Assembly (NCBI RefSeq): GCF_000002235.5
Contig: NW_022145601.1
Coordinates: 25,896,348-25,960,347 of the forward strand
Origin: Strongylocentrotus purpuratus
Taxonomy: Eukaryota; Echinodermata; Echinoidea; Camarodonta; Strongylocentrotidae
Direction of reading: 5' to 3'
Length of the DNA stretch: 64,000 nt
Shown: positions 1 to 10,568 of the stretch, one piece after another
How positions within the stretch are numbered: position 1 is the stretch's first letter
How the letters are laid out: each line of letters starts with the position of its first letter
Made by a program: the position numbers and the translations under genes
Notes under the pieces: model-generated
What the model saw: the letters and a program-made list of their open reading frames with translations, nothing else
Database searches by the model: none
What the model was told of the DNA's origin: nothing

Positions 1-170
1 TCAGAAGAAAAAAATCAACAAAAAAAAAGGCCTGTATTATAGATTTTGTTTAAATAGCTTCTTAAATGATACACATCATTTGTTTTGTCATACATTGCAT
101 CAGTATACTCACATAGCACAATATCAGTGAATACGCTTTGCCAGCTACAAATTAGCATGGCATCCATCTT
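1..170. repeat. Dispersed direct repeat, copy 1
   Basis: This segment is closely similar to 4701-4868, with the same order of landmarks: a tagatttt..taaatagcttcttaaa block, a gatacacatca block, and tagcatggca[t/g]ccatctt at the end. The two copies are in the same orientation and flank the TMEM45 gene at a distance of about 4.7 kb. The element is cut by the window edge, so its full extent and class are unknown. Confidence 0.75.
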
Positions 171-1285
171 AATTTTATATAATGGGATATTTGTTAATCA
201 ATTCAAATTTTGCAGGCATAATGATATCGTTTACATTTAAGAACGTTCGTTACGTGCGCAATAGTGCTGATAACTATGGCAAGCCTTAGGTGCATCCGTC
301 TGCAACATGCTAACTATGTGGCGCATATAAGTATGTGCTACAATGTCATATGTGTTTATAAATTAAACAACATTAAACGTTCATTTTTTCAATGCGTCTC
401 TTATATATTAAAGATAAAGTTGAGTACTGTTTATTCAATTAGGCGTTAAAAAAGATGTTGTATTGCCCCTTGCGACCAACCCAAACATTTTGAACTCTAC
501 GGTCGGCTTTTAAAAATATATATATATATATTTTTTTTTTTACCGGTTTTGGGGGAAAAAATGTTTAATGAATAAAAAATATATCTATTTAAAGCATTCC
601 AAACTGAGAAATATCAGCACAAAGAGGGAAGGAAAAAAGAAGATTTCCGACCGACCGACCCATGTTTTGACACCCAAAGGGCAATACAAAGCTTGTCGGC
701 CTTACGTTGTGAAAGTAACCGTCAAGAAGTTACTAGAAAGCCTCATTAGGTATATAGGGAGGCCTATAAAGTGATGGTTTGACATTCAGCAGAATTATGA
801 GGATTATTTTGACTCAATCTTTAAATGGATATGCAGTGCACACATGAATCGGATTTCACCAGAACCCAGTCACCCAATCCAAAGTCTGCTTGAAAAAACA
901 GCAGTTATTTTTAGATCCAATACAATCATAGAGATATAAATATACATGTATATCTCTATGAATGCAATGCATCTTTTCAGCATTTTATGCCCGCCTTCGA
1001 CTTTCAAATAATTGAAACCAAGAGAGACAATGGTTGCGTTTGTACACAGATGGCTCGCCATATAAGAACTACGTCCGGATTGTTTCGTTTTCGGTGTTTG
1101 CATTTTGCTCGAGAAGAGAGAGAGAGAGAGAGAGAGACTACAATGGTACGCGATGGTACTGTAGCCTACTGTGCGATCGAGGATTCCACAGAATACCATA
1201 ACACGATTGTACATCTTACATCGAGTACAGTGGTGGAAGGAAAGAGAGTGAATCTACCTCAAGGAAGTACAGATAAGACGATAAA
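171..1285. other. Upstream non-coding region of the TMEM45 gene
   Basis: No protein-coding region is supported here. There is a short (TA)n tract near 517-530 and a (GA)n microsatellite near 1114-1138, about 150 bp upstream of the TMEM45 start. An inverted repeat of atagagatata type occurs near 929-960. No convincing TATA box or other promoter element could be assigned, and a 5' untranslated exon cannot be excluded. Confidence 0.5.
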
Positions 1286-2110
1286 ATGGGTTCGTTTGGT
1301 GGACATGCAGTACCCGGTGGATTTTTCATTATCGTCGCTATTTGGTGGATCATACAATATGCATACTCCATAGTTGTATTGGACAACTGTCGCCAGCGGC
1401 CCCGGTCTCGTGTGATGTACTGTTTGCATCGCGCACCTCTTGAGGCAGGATTAATCGTTTTCGCGGGCATTGCCGGCATCGGTGTCGAGATGGCGTACTC
1501 GGAACCGGTCCTGGTCCTTGTCGACAAGGACGGCCTCTGGCAAAATGACGTAGAATGGGGGCACTGCTCCATGTACTTGTATTTTGGTCTCTATGGATTC
1601 GTCAAAATCCTTGGGAGTACCTGTGTCCCTTCTGCAGCAAAATTTGAACACGCTCTTGGTGCTTTGGCGTATGCCGTGGAAGGGTTTCTTTTCTACTACC
1701 ACACCCACGGTCGAAGCCCTCTCGAAATCCACCTTCACAGCATGCTCGTTTTCGCTATCTTTGTGTGCTTTTTGGCAGCAGCGGCGGAGGTCTGGTCCAG
1801 AGAAGATATCTTAATACGTCTCATCCGGATTCTTTTCACTCTAGTCCAGGGAACCTGGTTCTTTCACTTGGGTATAGTGCTCTACAAACCTCCTTCAGGA
1901 GAACCTTGGGATGGAGAGGACCATCTCAACGTCATGTTCACTACCGTCATGTTCACATGGCACATCCTAATCGGCATGCTGGTTCTCTTTCTGGTCTACG
2001 GCATCACCAAGCTGACGTTGAAGGCATGTGGCTTCTCATCAGTGAAGTACTCTCAGATGAGCAATGGTCGTTATGAACTCGCGGAAACAGCTCAGAGTCT
2101 TGATAGTTGA
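1286..2110 (+). CDS. TMEM45 (DUF716) family multi-pass membrane protein
   Basis: A single uninterrupted frame encodes 274 aa, the usual length for the TMEM45A/TMEM45B family. Seen: the family N-terminal signature GHAVPGGFF at residues 6-14, a central WGHCSMYLYF block (91-100), EGFLFYYHTHGRSPLEIHLH (132-151), QGTWFFHLGIVLY (188-200) and a membrane segment containing FTWH (223-226). I count about seven hydrophobic segments (roughly 12-31, 53-70, 94-111, 122-139, 150-167, 177-200 and 216-241), which fits a multi-pass protein. The start is chosen because the GHAxPG motif sits at the N-terminus as in the family. Family members are poorly characterised membrane proteins; no enzymatic role can be claimed. 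The absence of introns within the coding region is notable: it may be a retrocopy or an intron-poor paralogue. The frame is intact, so there is no sign of decay. Confidence 0.93.
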   Translation: MGSFGGHAVPGGFFIIVAIWWIIQYAYSIVVLDNCRQRPRSRVMYCLHRAPLEAGLIVFAGIAGIGVEMAYSEPVLVLVDKDGLWQNDVEWGHCSMYLYFGLYGFVKILGSTCVPSAAKFEHALGALAYAVEGFLFYYHTHGRSPLEIHLHSMLVFAIFVCFLAAAAEVWSREDILIRLIRILFTLVQGTWFFHLGIVLYKPPSGEPWDGEDHLNVMFTTVMFTWHILIGMLVLFLVYGITKLTLKACGFSSVKYSQMSNGRYELAETAQSLDS

Positions 2111-2435
2111 AAGTGACAGTAATGCGTAAACAGCAATTCTGGATTTGGGAAACAGCACGGAGGACTCAGAGATTACAAATTTATAATTTAACAATTCAAC
2201 GACGTTACATTCGCGAAATTGTAAACATATTTCCAAATTCGTATCTTATAGACTCTTGTAATTATAGTTTCCCCAAAATAATGATGATAATGGCAATGAA
2301 AATACAAGATTGCAGATTAATAATATACAAATTTGATAAGCATTATATACATCCACCAGAACAAATACATGTTCAAAGAATTCTATCTAGTACATGGTAG
2401 GAACGTTTCAAATGTTCATGATATTATTCAGTATC

Positions 2436-2441
2436 AATAAA
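2436..2441 (+). other. Candidate polyadenylation signal for the TMEM45 gene
   Basis: An AATAAA hexamer lies about 325 bp after the TMEM45 stop codon. It is the first canonical hexamer downstream on this strand that I noticed. AATAAA is frequent in AT-rich DNA, so this is only a candidate. Confidence 0.35.
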
Positions 2442-2920
2442 ATTATGAACATATTCTATATTGATCTTATCAATGTCAATTTTGTACTACATTGAATGCC
2501 ACTGAATAACATGTGGGATATATTTGTATAATAAGTGTTGAAAAATGTCCATCTTCTCTTGCTTGTCAATAGATTCGGTACACACTAGCATAGATAATAA
2601 AAATTATTAATAAAAATTATGATAATGATGAACCGTTCTTGTAAAGTGCATATTACATTACAATACAACGTTCCTATGCGCTTCAATATGTATCCATACA
2701 TGTATTCTTTGTTAGCATTCAAAACAATTAAATCAGGTTTAGTTACTTATACGTACCGTAAAAACGGAATTCCTACTTCCGACATTTCAGGAATTTCAAA
2801 ACTCGTCGTTTGGGATATAGATTTTACTCTTTCTTTCGAATCCTGCTCTCTAATAACACAGAAAATGTTCTTTGGATCGAGATCAGTGCATGGTTCTATG
2901 TATTCGAGGTGTCGAGTGTA

Positions 2921-2965
<45 letters not shown>

Positions 2966-3890
2966 CGATTACTTGACTGGAAATGCAATTGTCCTGGGTT
3001 TGATCCTTATATATATTATATATAATATACATTATAGTTTTTGTATTCGTTTTACATCATAGTAATAGCAAAATATGTACTTTTCTCAGTTCTTTCACGT
3101 AACTTTGGATTACTTCTCGCAATTGCTTTGCACTGAACATTTCATGATTCCAACATCTTACGGGTTTTCATGGAAATTGATATATTTTATGTAGGGATTG
3201 TGTCAAAAATATATGTGCAATCATGTTGAGGATGCGTGTACAATTTATTGAATATTTTCGTTAAAAGAAAATATGATCGCTTTTTCCTACTACAGATCAG
3301 GTCGATGCTTTAAAGATAAGTTACAACTTTGCCAATTCATGACTTTCTCAAAATTTCAAAAAAAAAATTCTCTCGTTTATCTGTTAGTTCAATTGAAATC
3401 GACCATTTAATGATAGCGGACTTTCCCTGTAATAATGTTAATAGTATTTGGTAAGGTTTAAAGCCTTTTGTAGATCCAGTGTATGAAGGGGTTTTCATTA
3501 ACAGTGTCATATAACCTGTCCACCACTCACAGACAGTACGTAATTTATCCTAATTCTTATTGTGGTTGCAATTGACTTTTGTTGTTGTGGATTTTGTATC
3601 ACTTTATTGTCAATCTTTAATATCAAAAGGAACATAGTATAAACAGAAACAAATTGCACAGCCACAGACATAATAGTTAGAGTAGTCCAGGCCATGGCTT
3701 ATAACTGCCAAAGCAGGACAAACAATATTAAACATATATTTCATAACGATGTCATGAGACATGATTGTCGGGATTTTTAATAGAAATTATTGTGTTCTTG
3801 ACAAAAAGTTTCGTTTCAGATTAACAAAATATCAAATATATAATTCAATTTACTCAATTAATGTATAGAGACGCTTAATTGTTTCGGAGG
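2442..3890. other. Intergenic, no gene seen
   Basis: AT-rich sequence with a long (TA)n microsatellite at 2923-2962. No frame has the length, composition or motif content of a gene. I see no recognisable transposon end here. Confidence 0.5.
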
Positions 3891-3891
3891 A

Positions 3892-3968
3892 ATAGAGGAC
3901 TCACGTGATGCAACAAAATATGCCAATGGCATGCATTCAGCCAACGGTTGCATCACGATAGTCCTCTT
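3892..3968. repeat. Small imperfect inverted repeat
   Basis: The left arm tagaggactcacgtgatgca (from about 3893) is mirrored by tgcatcacgatagtcctct (ending about 3967), separated by about 30 bp. It resembles the remnant of a small hairpin element. No target-site duplication was identified. Confidence 0.6.
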
Positions 3969-3989
3969 TATTACTTATAAATGATTTTT

Positions 3990-4388
3990 TTTAATAATTA
4001 TTATAACTATCATTATTTTTATGAATATTATTATTTATTATTATTATCATTATTATTATTATCAACATCATTTTTATCATTAATATTATCACTATTATTA
4101 TTGTTATCATCATCATCCTTATTGTCATTATTATAATTATTACTATTATTATGTATTGATTATATTCAATTAATTTCAGTAAATGTGCCTCATGACCTAC
4201 AAGCATTGCTTTCTCTTTAGGCTCCATCATATTTCTTCCCTTATTCAACTTAGTCTTATGTATCATTCTTTTTTTTGTTTGTATAAACGCATCCTAAAAT
4301 GAGTTCAAAATGTAACATGCTATATGTAATGATGTACTATACAACATGTGAGAAATATGAAAATAAACTGAAACTGAAACTGAAACTC
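3990..4388. mobile_element. TTA-rich tract and probable LINE 3' end
   Basis: Positions 4000-4150 are a degenerate (ATT)n tract. It is followed by an AT-rich stretch that ends with an aaataaactg motif and about three copies of a TGAAAC hexamer (4369-4386). Short tandem repeats at the extreme 3' end are typical of several non-LTR retrotransposon clades, so I read this as the 3' tail of a truncated LINE on the + strand. There is no coding portion to confirm the family. Confidence 0.45.
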
Positions 4389-4700
4389 ATATAGTATGTA
4401 TATACGGAAATGACCCTTGGCATTATTTTGAAGGGTGGCAATATCACATGGTAATCTGTAAAAATTGTTATGTGAATCTAATTATATGTGATTTTTTATT
4501 GAGCTGAGTATTTTATATTTAATTGAAAGAACATAATAAATGTCGCCTAATATTGTCTTTCCTATTGCCAAATGTGATGTGTGTCGTTATTCTTTATCTT
4601 AATCATATAGGTATGAATCAAAGGAAAGGTATGAGACCAAATAACAAAAATGAAGTGTTTCCCGTCCCCGCCCGCCTCCTTTTTGTGGCACTTTTAATAT

Positions 4701-4868
4701 TCAGAAGAAAAAAGCAACAAAAAAGGCGTGTAGTATAGATTTTATTTAAATAGCTTCTTAAATGATACACATCAATTGTTTTGTCATACATGCATCAGTA
4801 TACTATTATAGCACAATATCTGTGAATAAATAGGCTCGGCCAGTTATATCTAGCATGGCAGCCATCTT
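4701..4868. repeat. Dispersed direct repeat, copy 2
   Basis: Second copy of the repeat found at 1-170, same orientation, with small indels and substitutions. The sequence before and after it is not obviously shared with copy 1. Confidence 0.75.
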
Positions 4869-5042
4869 GGGAAAAAATGGCTAAATAATCATTAGTAATG
4901 CCCTGCCCCCTCCTTTTCTTTTAAAAGTCCCGACGAGAAACACGTTATATTTGTTATTTGGCCTTATACTGACACAACTTCAGATTAACGTATACTACCA
5001 TCTACTGTCAAAAAAAATGTCCCGATGTGTCGACTCCCATGT

Positions 5043-5400
5043 CCAGTGGCGGATCTAAGGGAGCCCCCTCCCCTGGCCCCCCAAACAGGTAAATTAAACC
5101 TTTTTTTGGAGAAAAAAGAAGACGGACCCCCCCCCCCCCAGCTCAAGGGGGGGGGGGAGGGGGTGTTGAGTAAAAAAAAATGCTCACTACCTTAACCCCC
5201 TTCCCCCCGTTGGGCACGAAAACAAAATAATACAGAGCTAAATATTTTCTCACGAATTGGGAGAAAAAATTAGTGCTCCTTACCCCCACCCCCCCGCTTA
5301 TTGCTTAATATTTCCCACGTATTGGGCCCCCTAGTTAGCCCCCTCCCATGCCGCCGACTGGATCCGTTGCCCATGTCCCACTATACATCGCCCCCCCCCC
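5043..5400. repeat. G/C-homopolymer-rich short element
   Basis: The segment opens with cagtggcggatctaaggg and carries several runs of 8-10 C or G plus repeated gagaaaaaa..agtgctc motifs; it ends near gccgccgactggatccg. The same opening motif and homopolymer composition recur at 51481-51732, where both ends are clearer. It is probably a degenerate non-autonomous element with gcggatc-type inverted ends. Confidence 0.55.
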
Positions 5401-6090
5401 CCTCCCCAGAAAAAAGAGAAAATCTTGATTAAGATTGGATTCGAGCACAGGCAAGGCTCGTGTACAAAAAGAATGAAAGAACCCCCACACCCTATAGCCC
5501 CCGCCCTATAAGCCTCCCCTTAATATTCTAGAACCAAGCCTGAGAGCATTCTTAAAGGTAATACAAAGTTTTGGGAAATTTCGAAAATTGGCTGGATAGT
5601 GAATCTTAACAATTTTGGTATATTTGGATGCCCCTGTGGATTATTATAAGCACTACAAAATGTAGCCCCTAAAACCCTTCTGCTAAAACCCTTCTGCTTT
5701 CGAGAAAAACTGTATATAAAAATTTACCGGTGCTCCCGGTAAATTTTGATAAACTTCAAATAGCGCCTACGGCCGTATAATGTACGTAGCTGCGACCATG
5801 AAACTATCAGAATATGTAGTTGTGATATATAATTTCCAAACGGGAATAGCTAATCGGTCGATTTTAGTCAAGAAACTTTGTTTTATAGTTAATTAATATC
5901 TTGACTTTGAGAGGGAGCTATACAACATAAAGAGTTCATAACTTTAGACTCAATTTCAACTGCGACAACGATCACTGAATATTGTAGGATCGCATACGCT
6001 TCCAATATGTTCATTTGAACCAAATTCATGATCCCATACCAAAACTTTGTATTACCTTTAATATGGCTACCATAACAAAATCTTGAATCA
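5401..6090. other. Intergenic, no gene seen
   Basis: No supported coding region. A short mirrored motif around taccggtgctcccggtaa (near 5726-5743) is the only local structure I noticed. Confidence 0.45.
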
Positions 6091-6110
6091 ATGCTATGCG
6101 ATTGTGTCGT

Positions 6111-6497
6111 GTATTCAGCAGTGCACAATATCAGACAAGACAGCAATAAAACTTTTGGCGCCACATCCCGTGACATCAATCTTCGTATCGCGTCTAAAAA
6201 TAGCTGTGATAATGGTGGCGGTACGGTGTCGGGTAGCATAACCATGGAAATTATTCTCATTGGCCATAAATATTCCGAATTAATGCGTTTCATATGCCAT
6301 AGTATTGTGTATGTATTCAGCAGTGCACAATATGAGGCAAGTGTACCTTTGCAAAAAAATAAAACGTCTAGCCACATCCCGTGATATCAATACGGACATA
6401 TCGCGTCTAAAAATAGCTATGATCGGATGGCCGTATGGTAATGTAGACTAATCATGCATGGAAATTGTTTTCAGTGGTCATATTTGCATTTGAATAG
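6111..6497. repeat. Tandem duplication, period about 202 bp
   Basis: Two diverged head-to-tail units begin at about 6111 and 6313, each starting gtattcagcagtgcacaata and sharing gccacatcccgtga, tatcgcgtctaaaaatagct and a ggaaattnttntca block in the same order. The frames open through the region are a by-product of the duplication and carry no recognisable domain. Confidence 0.8.
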
Positions 6498-6507
6498 CAG
6501 GTCAGGC

Positions 6508-6530
6508 GGGGGGGGGGGGGGGGGGGGGGG
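6508..6530. repeat. Poly-G tract
   Basis: An uninterrupted run of about 23 G. Such runs recur in this window (for example near 33840, 34260 and 46425) and are potential sites of assembly length error. Confidence 0.9.
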
Positions 6531-7499
6531 AGGGGAGAGTTAATGAATAAATGCAGTCGATGTGTGTAATGTACTACGTGTAGTACCACTCCCCTATATT
6601 GGACTCTATATTATATAGGCAGGCCGGCGGCGATCCTGGTGGATAGGGGAGCTATAGTCACGCCCTTAGAAATATTTCATGGGTATATTTTTAAAAACCG
6701 AGATTGAAATCGGGACACGTCATAGAAATCAGCGCCATCATTTGCCTGCACTTAAGGGAGGCGGTACAAGTGGGGGATGCACCAACTAAAAATGGCACTT
6801 CCTTTAAGAAAGGCCAGTATTCAAATAGTTATCTTAAAGTTTTAAAAAAATACAATTGTTAGACGATGTTTTATAATTCTACGTTGTAATTAATACATTA
6901 ACGTTGATGATGTTCAACATTTTCTCTTTACGTGACCCATTATACTGCGTCACTTAACAAATACATTTCTGCTTTTAGTTATGTGTGATTTTCTGAAGAT
7001 TCATTTGCGAGCGAGCAAAAAAGAAAATTGAAATTTGTGAGGTCGCATTACGACCCATTACATTTTATTATTTAGATGAAATCACCAACCATGATCAGAT
7101 TTTAAGCACAATTTCATAATGAACTAATGAACAAGACCCTTTTGTGTAGGGGCACATGTTTAAAGGAGTCTATGAGCAATTTATTGTCTCGGGGGAGGTA
7201 AGGGGTGATCATCTTGTCAAAGACCGTTTATGAAATTATGATTGTCTCATTTTATGGTTTTAGTTTGAATACTCCTTCATGGCTTGAACCTTTATATTCT
7301 TAAACAAAGGGCATTTGATTAACTAATTTGTATTCTATGAAGTTCAAAAGGGCGTGGGTTTTAATGAGAATTTAGAAAATGCCTATAAATTACGGTAGTT
7401 TAATAGGGTTAACGTTTAGTGTTTAAAAAAGAAGAAGAAAAAAAAAAGGCAAACTTATATAATTAAAATGACTTTTCTAATTATGATACAACTGAAAAC
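6531..7499. other. Intergenic, no gene seen
   Basis: No supported gene. Mixed AT-rich sequence with no clear transposon termini. Confidence 0.45.
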
Positions 7500-7970
7500 G
7501 AACACGAGTATTCTAAAAAGGGGCACAACTCATTCACATTTGGAGCAGTGTGCCCCCCCCCCCCGCCTACTGCCTTTCATCGTGGTGATCGGAAAAGGGT
7601 ATACCTGTTACTACACGTAGTTTCTCCGAATCTTTGAAACATAGGGAGATCATAAGGGGTACTTAAAGGGCGGTAAAAAAACGAAAAGGAGCACGCGCCA
7701 ATGTAAAAAAGGGACACTTATCGGAGGGGCAATCCCATAAAAAGGGGGCACTTAGGGGAAAGTTGCCTTTATTCAAAGTTAAAGGGGCATTTAGATTTGT
7801 TTAGGAGCACTAAATATCAGAGGTGGAAAGGGGCATTTATTAGAAAGGGAAGGGGCACTTATTTATAAATAAACAGGATAAGGGCACTTATCAGAAGGGA
7901 AAATGGTATCAGAAAGTAATCACTTCTCGCACCTAAATTCATCAGATGTCCTTACATATGAAAAAGGGTA
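7500..7970. repeat. Degenerate repeats of a GGGGCACTTAT-like motif
   Basis: The motif aaaggggcacttat and close variants (ggggcattta, gggcacttatc) recur at irregular spacing of roughly 20-60 bp across this stretch. It looks like an old, diverged tandem repeat or the internal part of a decayed element. No coding potential was seen. Confidence 0.55.
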
Positions 7971-8291
7971 CCTACTACCTAGCTGAGTATCATTATAGTT
8001 CTCCTCTAAATCAAAAAGATAAGTGGTGATAGATTTGCAAAATCGACTGATTTATTATCATTTTTTTTTATTACATTTTCCATTCAGCTATCTTATGCCG
8101 CGTAGACACAACACACATACCATACACACTCTGAAAGTATAGTATAGTCGCTGGTGAAGTAAGCAACTTGGCGATCAGTACATATATACGTTCCCGTGCG
8201 TACTAGTGCGTACGCCCGTGTGTTGCCCTCAACCCGCGCTAGAGTAACTTTACGTATATAAAGTTATAAATGGGAATTTTTGACAAGTGGT

Positions 8292-8364
8292 GTTTCCGTA
8301 GTGTAGTGGTTATCACGTGAGTCTAACACACTCAAGGTCCCCGGTTCGAGCCCGGGCGGAAACT
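8292..8364 (+). tRNA. tRNA-Val (anticodon AAC)
   Basis: A full cloverleaf can be drawn by eye. The acceptor stem GTTTCCG (8292-8298) pairs with CGGAAAC (8357-8363). The D arm is GTGT..CAC-like, the anticodon stem TGAGT/ACTCA encloses the loop CTAACAC (anticodon AAC), and the T stem CCCGG/CCGGG encloses TTCGAGC. Internal pol III promoter elements are present: A box TAGTGTAGTGG and B box GGTTCGAGCCC. A TTTT terminator follows at 8366-8369. There is no intron. The stems are perfectly paired, so this looks like a functional gene rather than a tRNA-derived SINE. Confidence 0.95.
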
Positions 8365-8369
8365 CTTTT

Positions 8370-9691
8370 GCTTTGCATTTTCTTCTTTCAATTATCTTTA
8401 AAAAGTTATTTCTCATGTTTTTTCCCCTAAGGTTACCTTTCAATACTGATTTTTATGAAAATGGTAATAAAAGCGACTTAAAATTCATACACGAAAGTGG
8501 TTATCTGTAGTTATGCTCATATAGGTCTAGTAGGTCTATTGTTATAATTTCTCGGGAAATAATCAAATACTAAGCTGCAAAACGAGTATACATCAACCAT
8601 CATGATGGGATCGAAAGCTTTGGAGTTTGGATTTGTGTGAAAGTCAGGCTTTTTCATAAGATTTAGCTTTACTGTTAAGCATTTTTATATTGGTTGACAA
8701 GCTCACTAGGCCAGATATTGCCATTATATCGCGGACTATAGTATAGTGGCCGACTGTTATCATCTCAGTGTATTTATTTGTTAGACTTAGAGAAATGCAT
8801 GACGGTACTGTCATCTATACAACAGTTTTCATGATGATGATGATAATTAAGATGATGGTGATGATGATAATAATGTTGTTGATAATGGCAAGTGATAATT
8901 TTTTGGTAGCTGACATTTCGAAAACAAAAACCATGCTAACCCGAAAACAAACGAATATTACTAACAAGCTATGAAATGTATAAACATAATTCCTTGCTTT
9001 TAAGTAAGTAGAAGTAATTATTTCAAATTAAACATTCATGAAATTAATCCATACGCTTTAGGCCTAAATTTATTATGAGCAGCATACCAGCAATATTTTG
9101 AAATTGTGCAAAATTTTGTTTGTTTGCTCACAGCTACCATCAAAACAAGGTCCGTCGCGATCGATCGCGCGCGGTACAGGAATGTTATGTGTGAACTACT
9201 ACCGTACCGTACTTCGCAACTTTTCGCATCGTGGACATTAGAATCTAGATTTCTTTTGACAACCTCCCAACCGTGAATCCTTTAGAAAGATTGCTGGAAA
9301 ATAAGGTACGTCTCAAGTTTGTCCCCAGTGACTCGGATGACGATATAGCCGAAACTATATAGCTTAATTTAACGTTTGTTTGTTAACGTGTGTGAATGTG
9401 TTCGACGATACGGTCGATAAGCCTGGCGCAGTTAGTGCGGTGACGGAGCCCGAGACGCTCGTGGCAGGCATGGCTATGGGATGGGAGGCCGTAACTCCGG
9501 CGTCGGAGCTCCAGAGCCTGAGCCTGCATAGGAAAACGATTAAAACAGCGGGTTGGGTCACATTTTTTCGAAATGTAAAGAAGTAGTAATTACAATTTTG
9601 GACTTACAATGTTCAACCACTTGAAATTATAATTTAAAGAAGCCTTCCAAGTTCCATGGGGAAAAAGAGTGATTCCTCTCTTAATTAACCC
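8370..9691. other. Intergenic, no gene seen
   Basis: No supported gene. A (GAT)-rich stretch lies at 8830-8890. Positions 9150-9560 are less AT-rich than the surroundings, and both strands are open there over 60-68 codons without a recognisable motif; a 5' exon of the downstream allantoinase gene cannot be excluded but nothing shows it. Confidence 0.4.
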
Positions 9692-9833
9692 AATTCATCC
9701 TAGAGTCTAGTCTAGACCGAATTTTCCGTCTCTTTCGTTCGTTAGCCTCTTATTGGGGTAGGGTCGGCTCTCTCTTTAGAGGCTAACGAACGAAAAAGAC
9801 GGAAAATTCGGTCTAAATTCATCCTAGAGTCTA
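9692..9833. repeat. Hairpin element flanked by 18-bp direct repeats
   Basis: Arms at about 9712-9750 and 9778-9815 are near-perfect inverted copies (outer motif tagaccgaattttccgtct, inner motif cgttcgttagcctct), with a loop of about 28 bp. The hairpin is immediately flanked by an 18-bp direct repeat, aattcatcctagagtcta, at 9692-9709 and 9816-9833. This is what an inserted foldback element with a long target duplication, or a replication-slippage product, would look like. Confidence 0.85.
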
Positions 9834-9858
9834 ATTCCTATGTTCACTTGACTTGTTG

Positions 9859-9972
9859 CATGTTGTATATCGTCGATTCAACATGGCGAAGAGAAAATGC
9901 GCAGTATGTGGTGTGGTGCTCTGTGCATGCGTAATTTCTCTTTGCCATTTTGAATCAACAATATTCAACATG
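9859..9972. repeat. Inverted repeat, arms about 45 bp
   Basis: The left arm (9859-9903, catgttgtatatcgtcgatt onwards) is mirrored at 9928-9972 with a few mismatches; the loop is about 24 bp. It begins 26 bp after the previous hairpin element but does not share its sequence. Confidence 0.75.
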
Positions 9973-10145
9973 GGTATTAATAGGACGAGGAATCGTTTAC
10001 CTGTTATTCCCTCTGGGGAGTAGTTTCTATGGAGTTCTAAGTCGCACTAAATGTTATGTCCTTTGCAATAATAACACTTTTAGAGTCAGTGTGTGTTTCA
10101 ATGCTCTGTTAACTATTCATCACCCATGGATTAAAGCTTATCTGC

Positions 10146-10325
10146 CGTAGTTTACAGGAGGGATTAAACCGCTCTATAAGGTCACTGGACAGGTGGTTAT
10201 CTCATCAACTCACCTCTCAGTTAACATAAGAAAAAGAGGATCATGGGGGACCAATGGTCACCGATTAGGCATTGTTTGTTATATAGAGGGCGCAAGTAGC
10301 TACCCGTAGTGCAGTGGGCCTTTAA
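10146..10325. mobile_element. TTAA-flanked short element, family D, 5'-truncated copy
   Basis: Similar over its length to 19621-19816, with shared blocks including caggagggatta, caggtggttatct and aacataagaaaaag.gga. It ends in tagtgcagtgggccTTTAA. The left terminus is degraded. It lies just upstream of the allantoinase start. Confidence 0.75.
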
Positions 10326-10568
10326 TGCTCTTACTGTTAGTAACTTTCTCTTTACACATTTATTACAATATTTGACTCTAATAATTGTAGACCTACATGC
10401 AGTTACTGGTTTATTGAATTTACCCTCTTGTTTAAAATGCATATTTTGTAAGTTGTGAGCAATACAGCCAGCGTCTGCCATTCACTAAATGTAATAAACC
10501 ATGAATAGGTCAATAAAATGTGGAATTTTCTCATTTTTCTGTGTACTATATGAAGGTCTATTGGGAGG

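Noticed and set aside
1216..1738. Minus-strand frames opposite the TMEM45 gene
   Set aside because: Antisense shadows of a clear family member on the plus strand.
5889..6377. 162-codon minus-strand frame
   Set aside because: It spans the 202-bp tandem duplication, has no recognisable domain, and its two halves repeat each other only through the DNA duplication.
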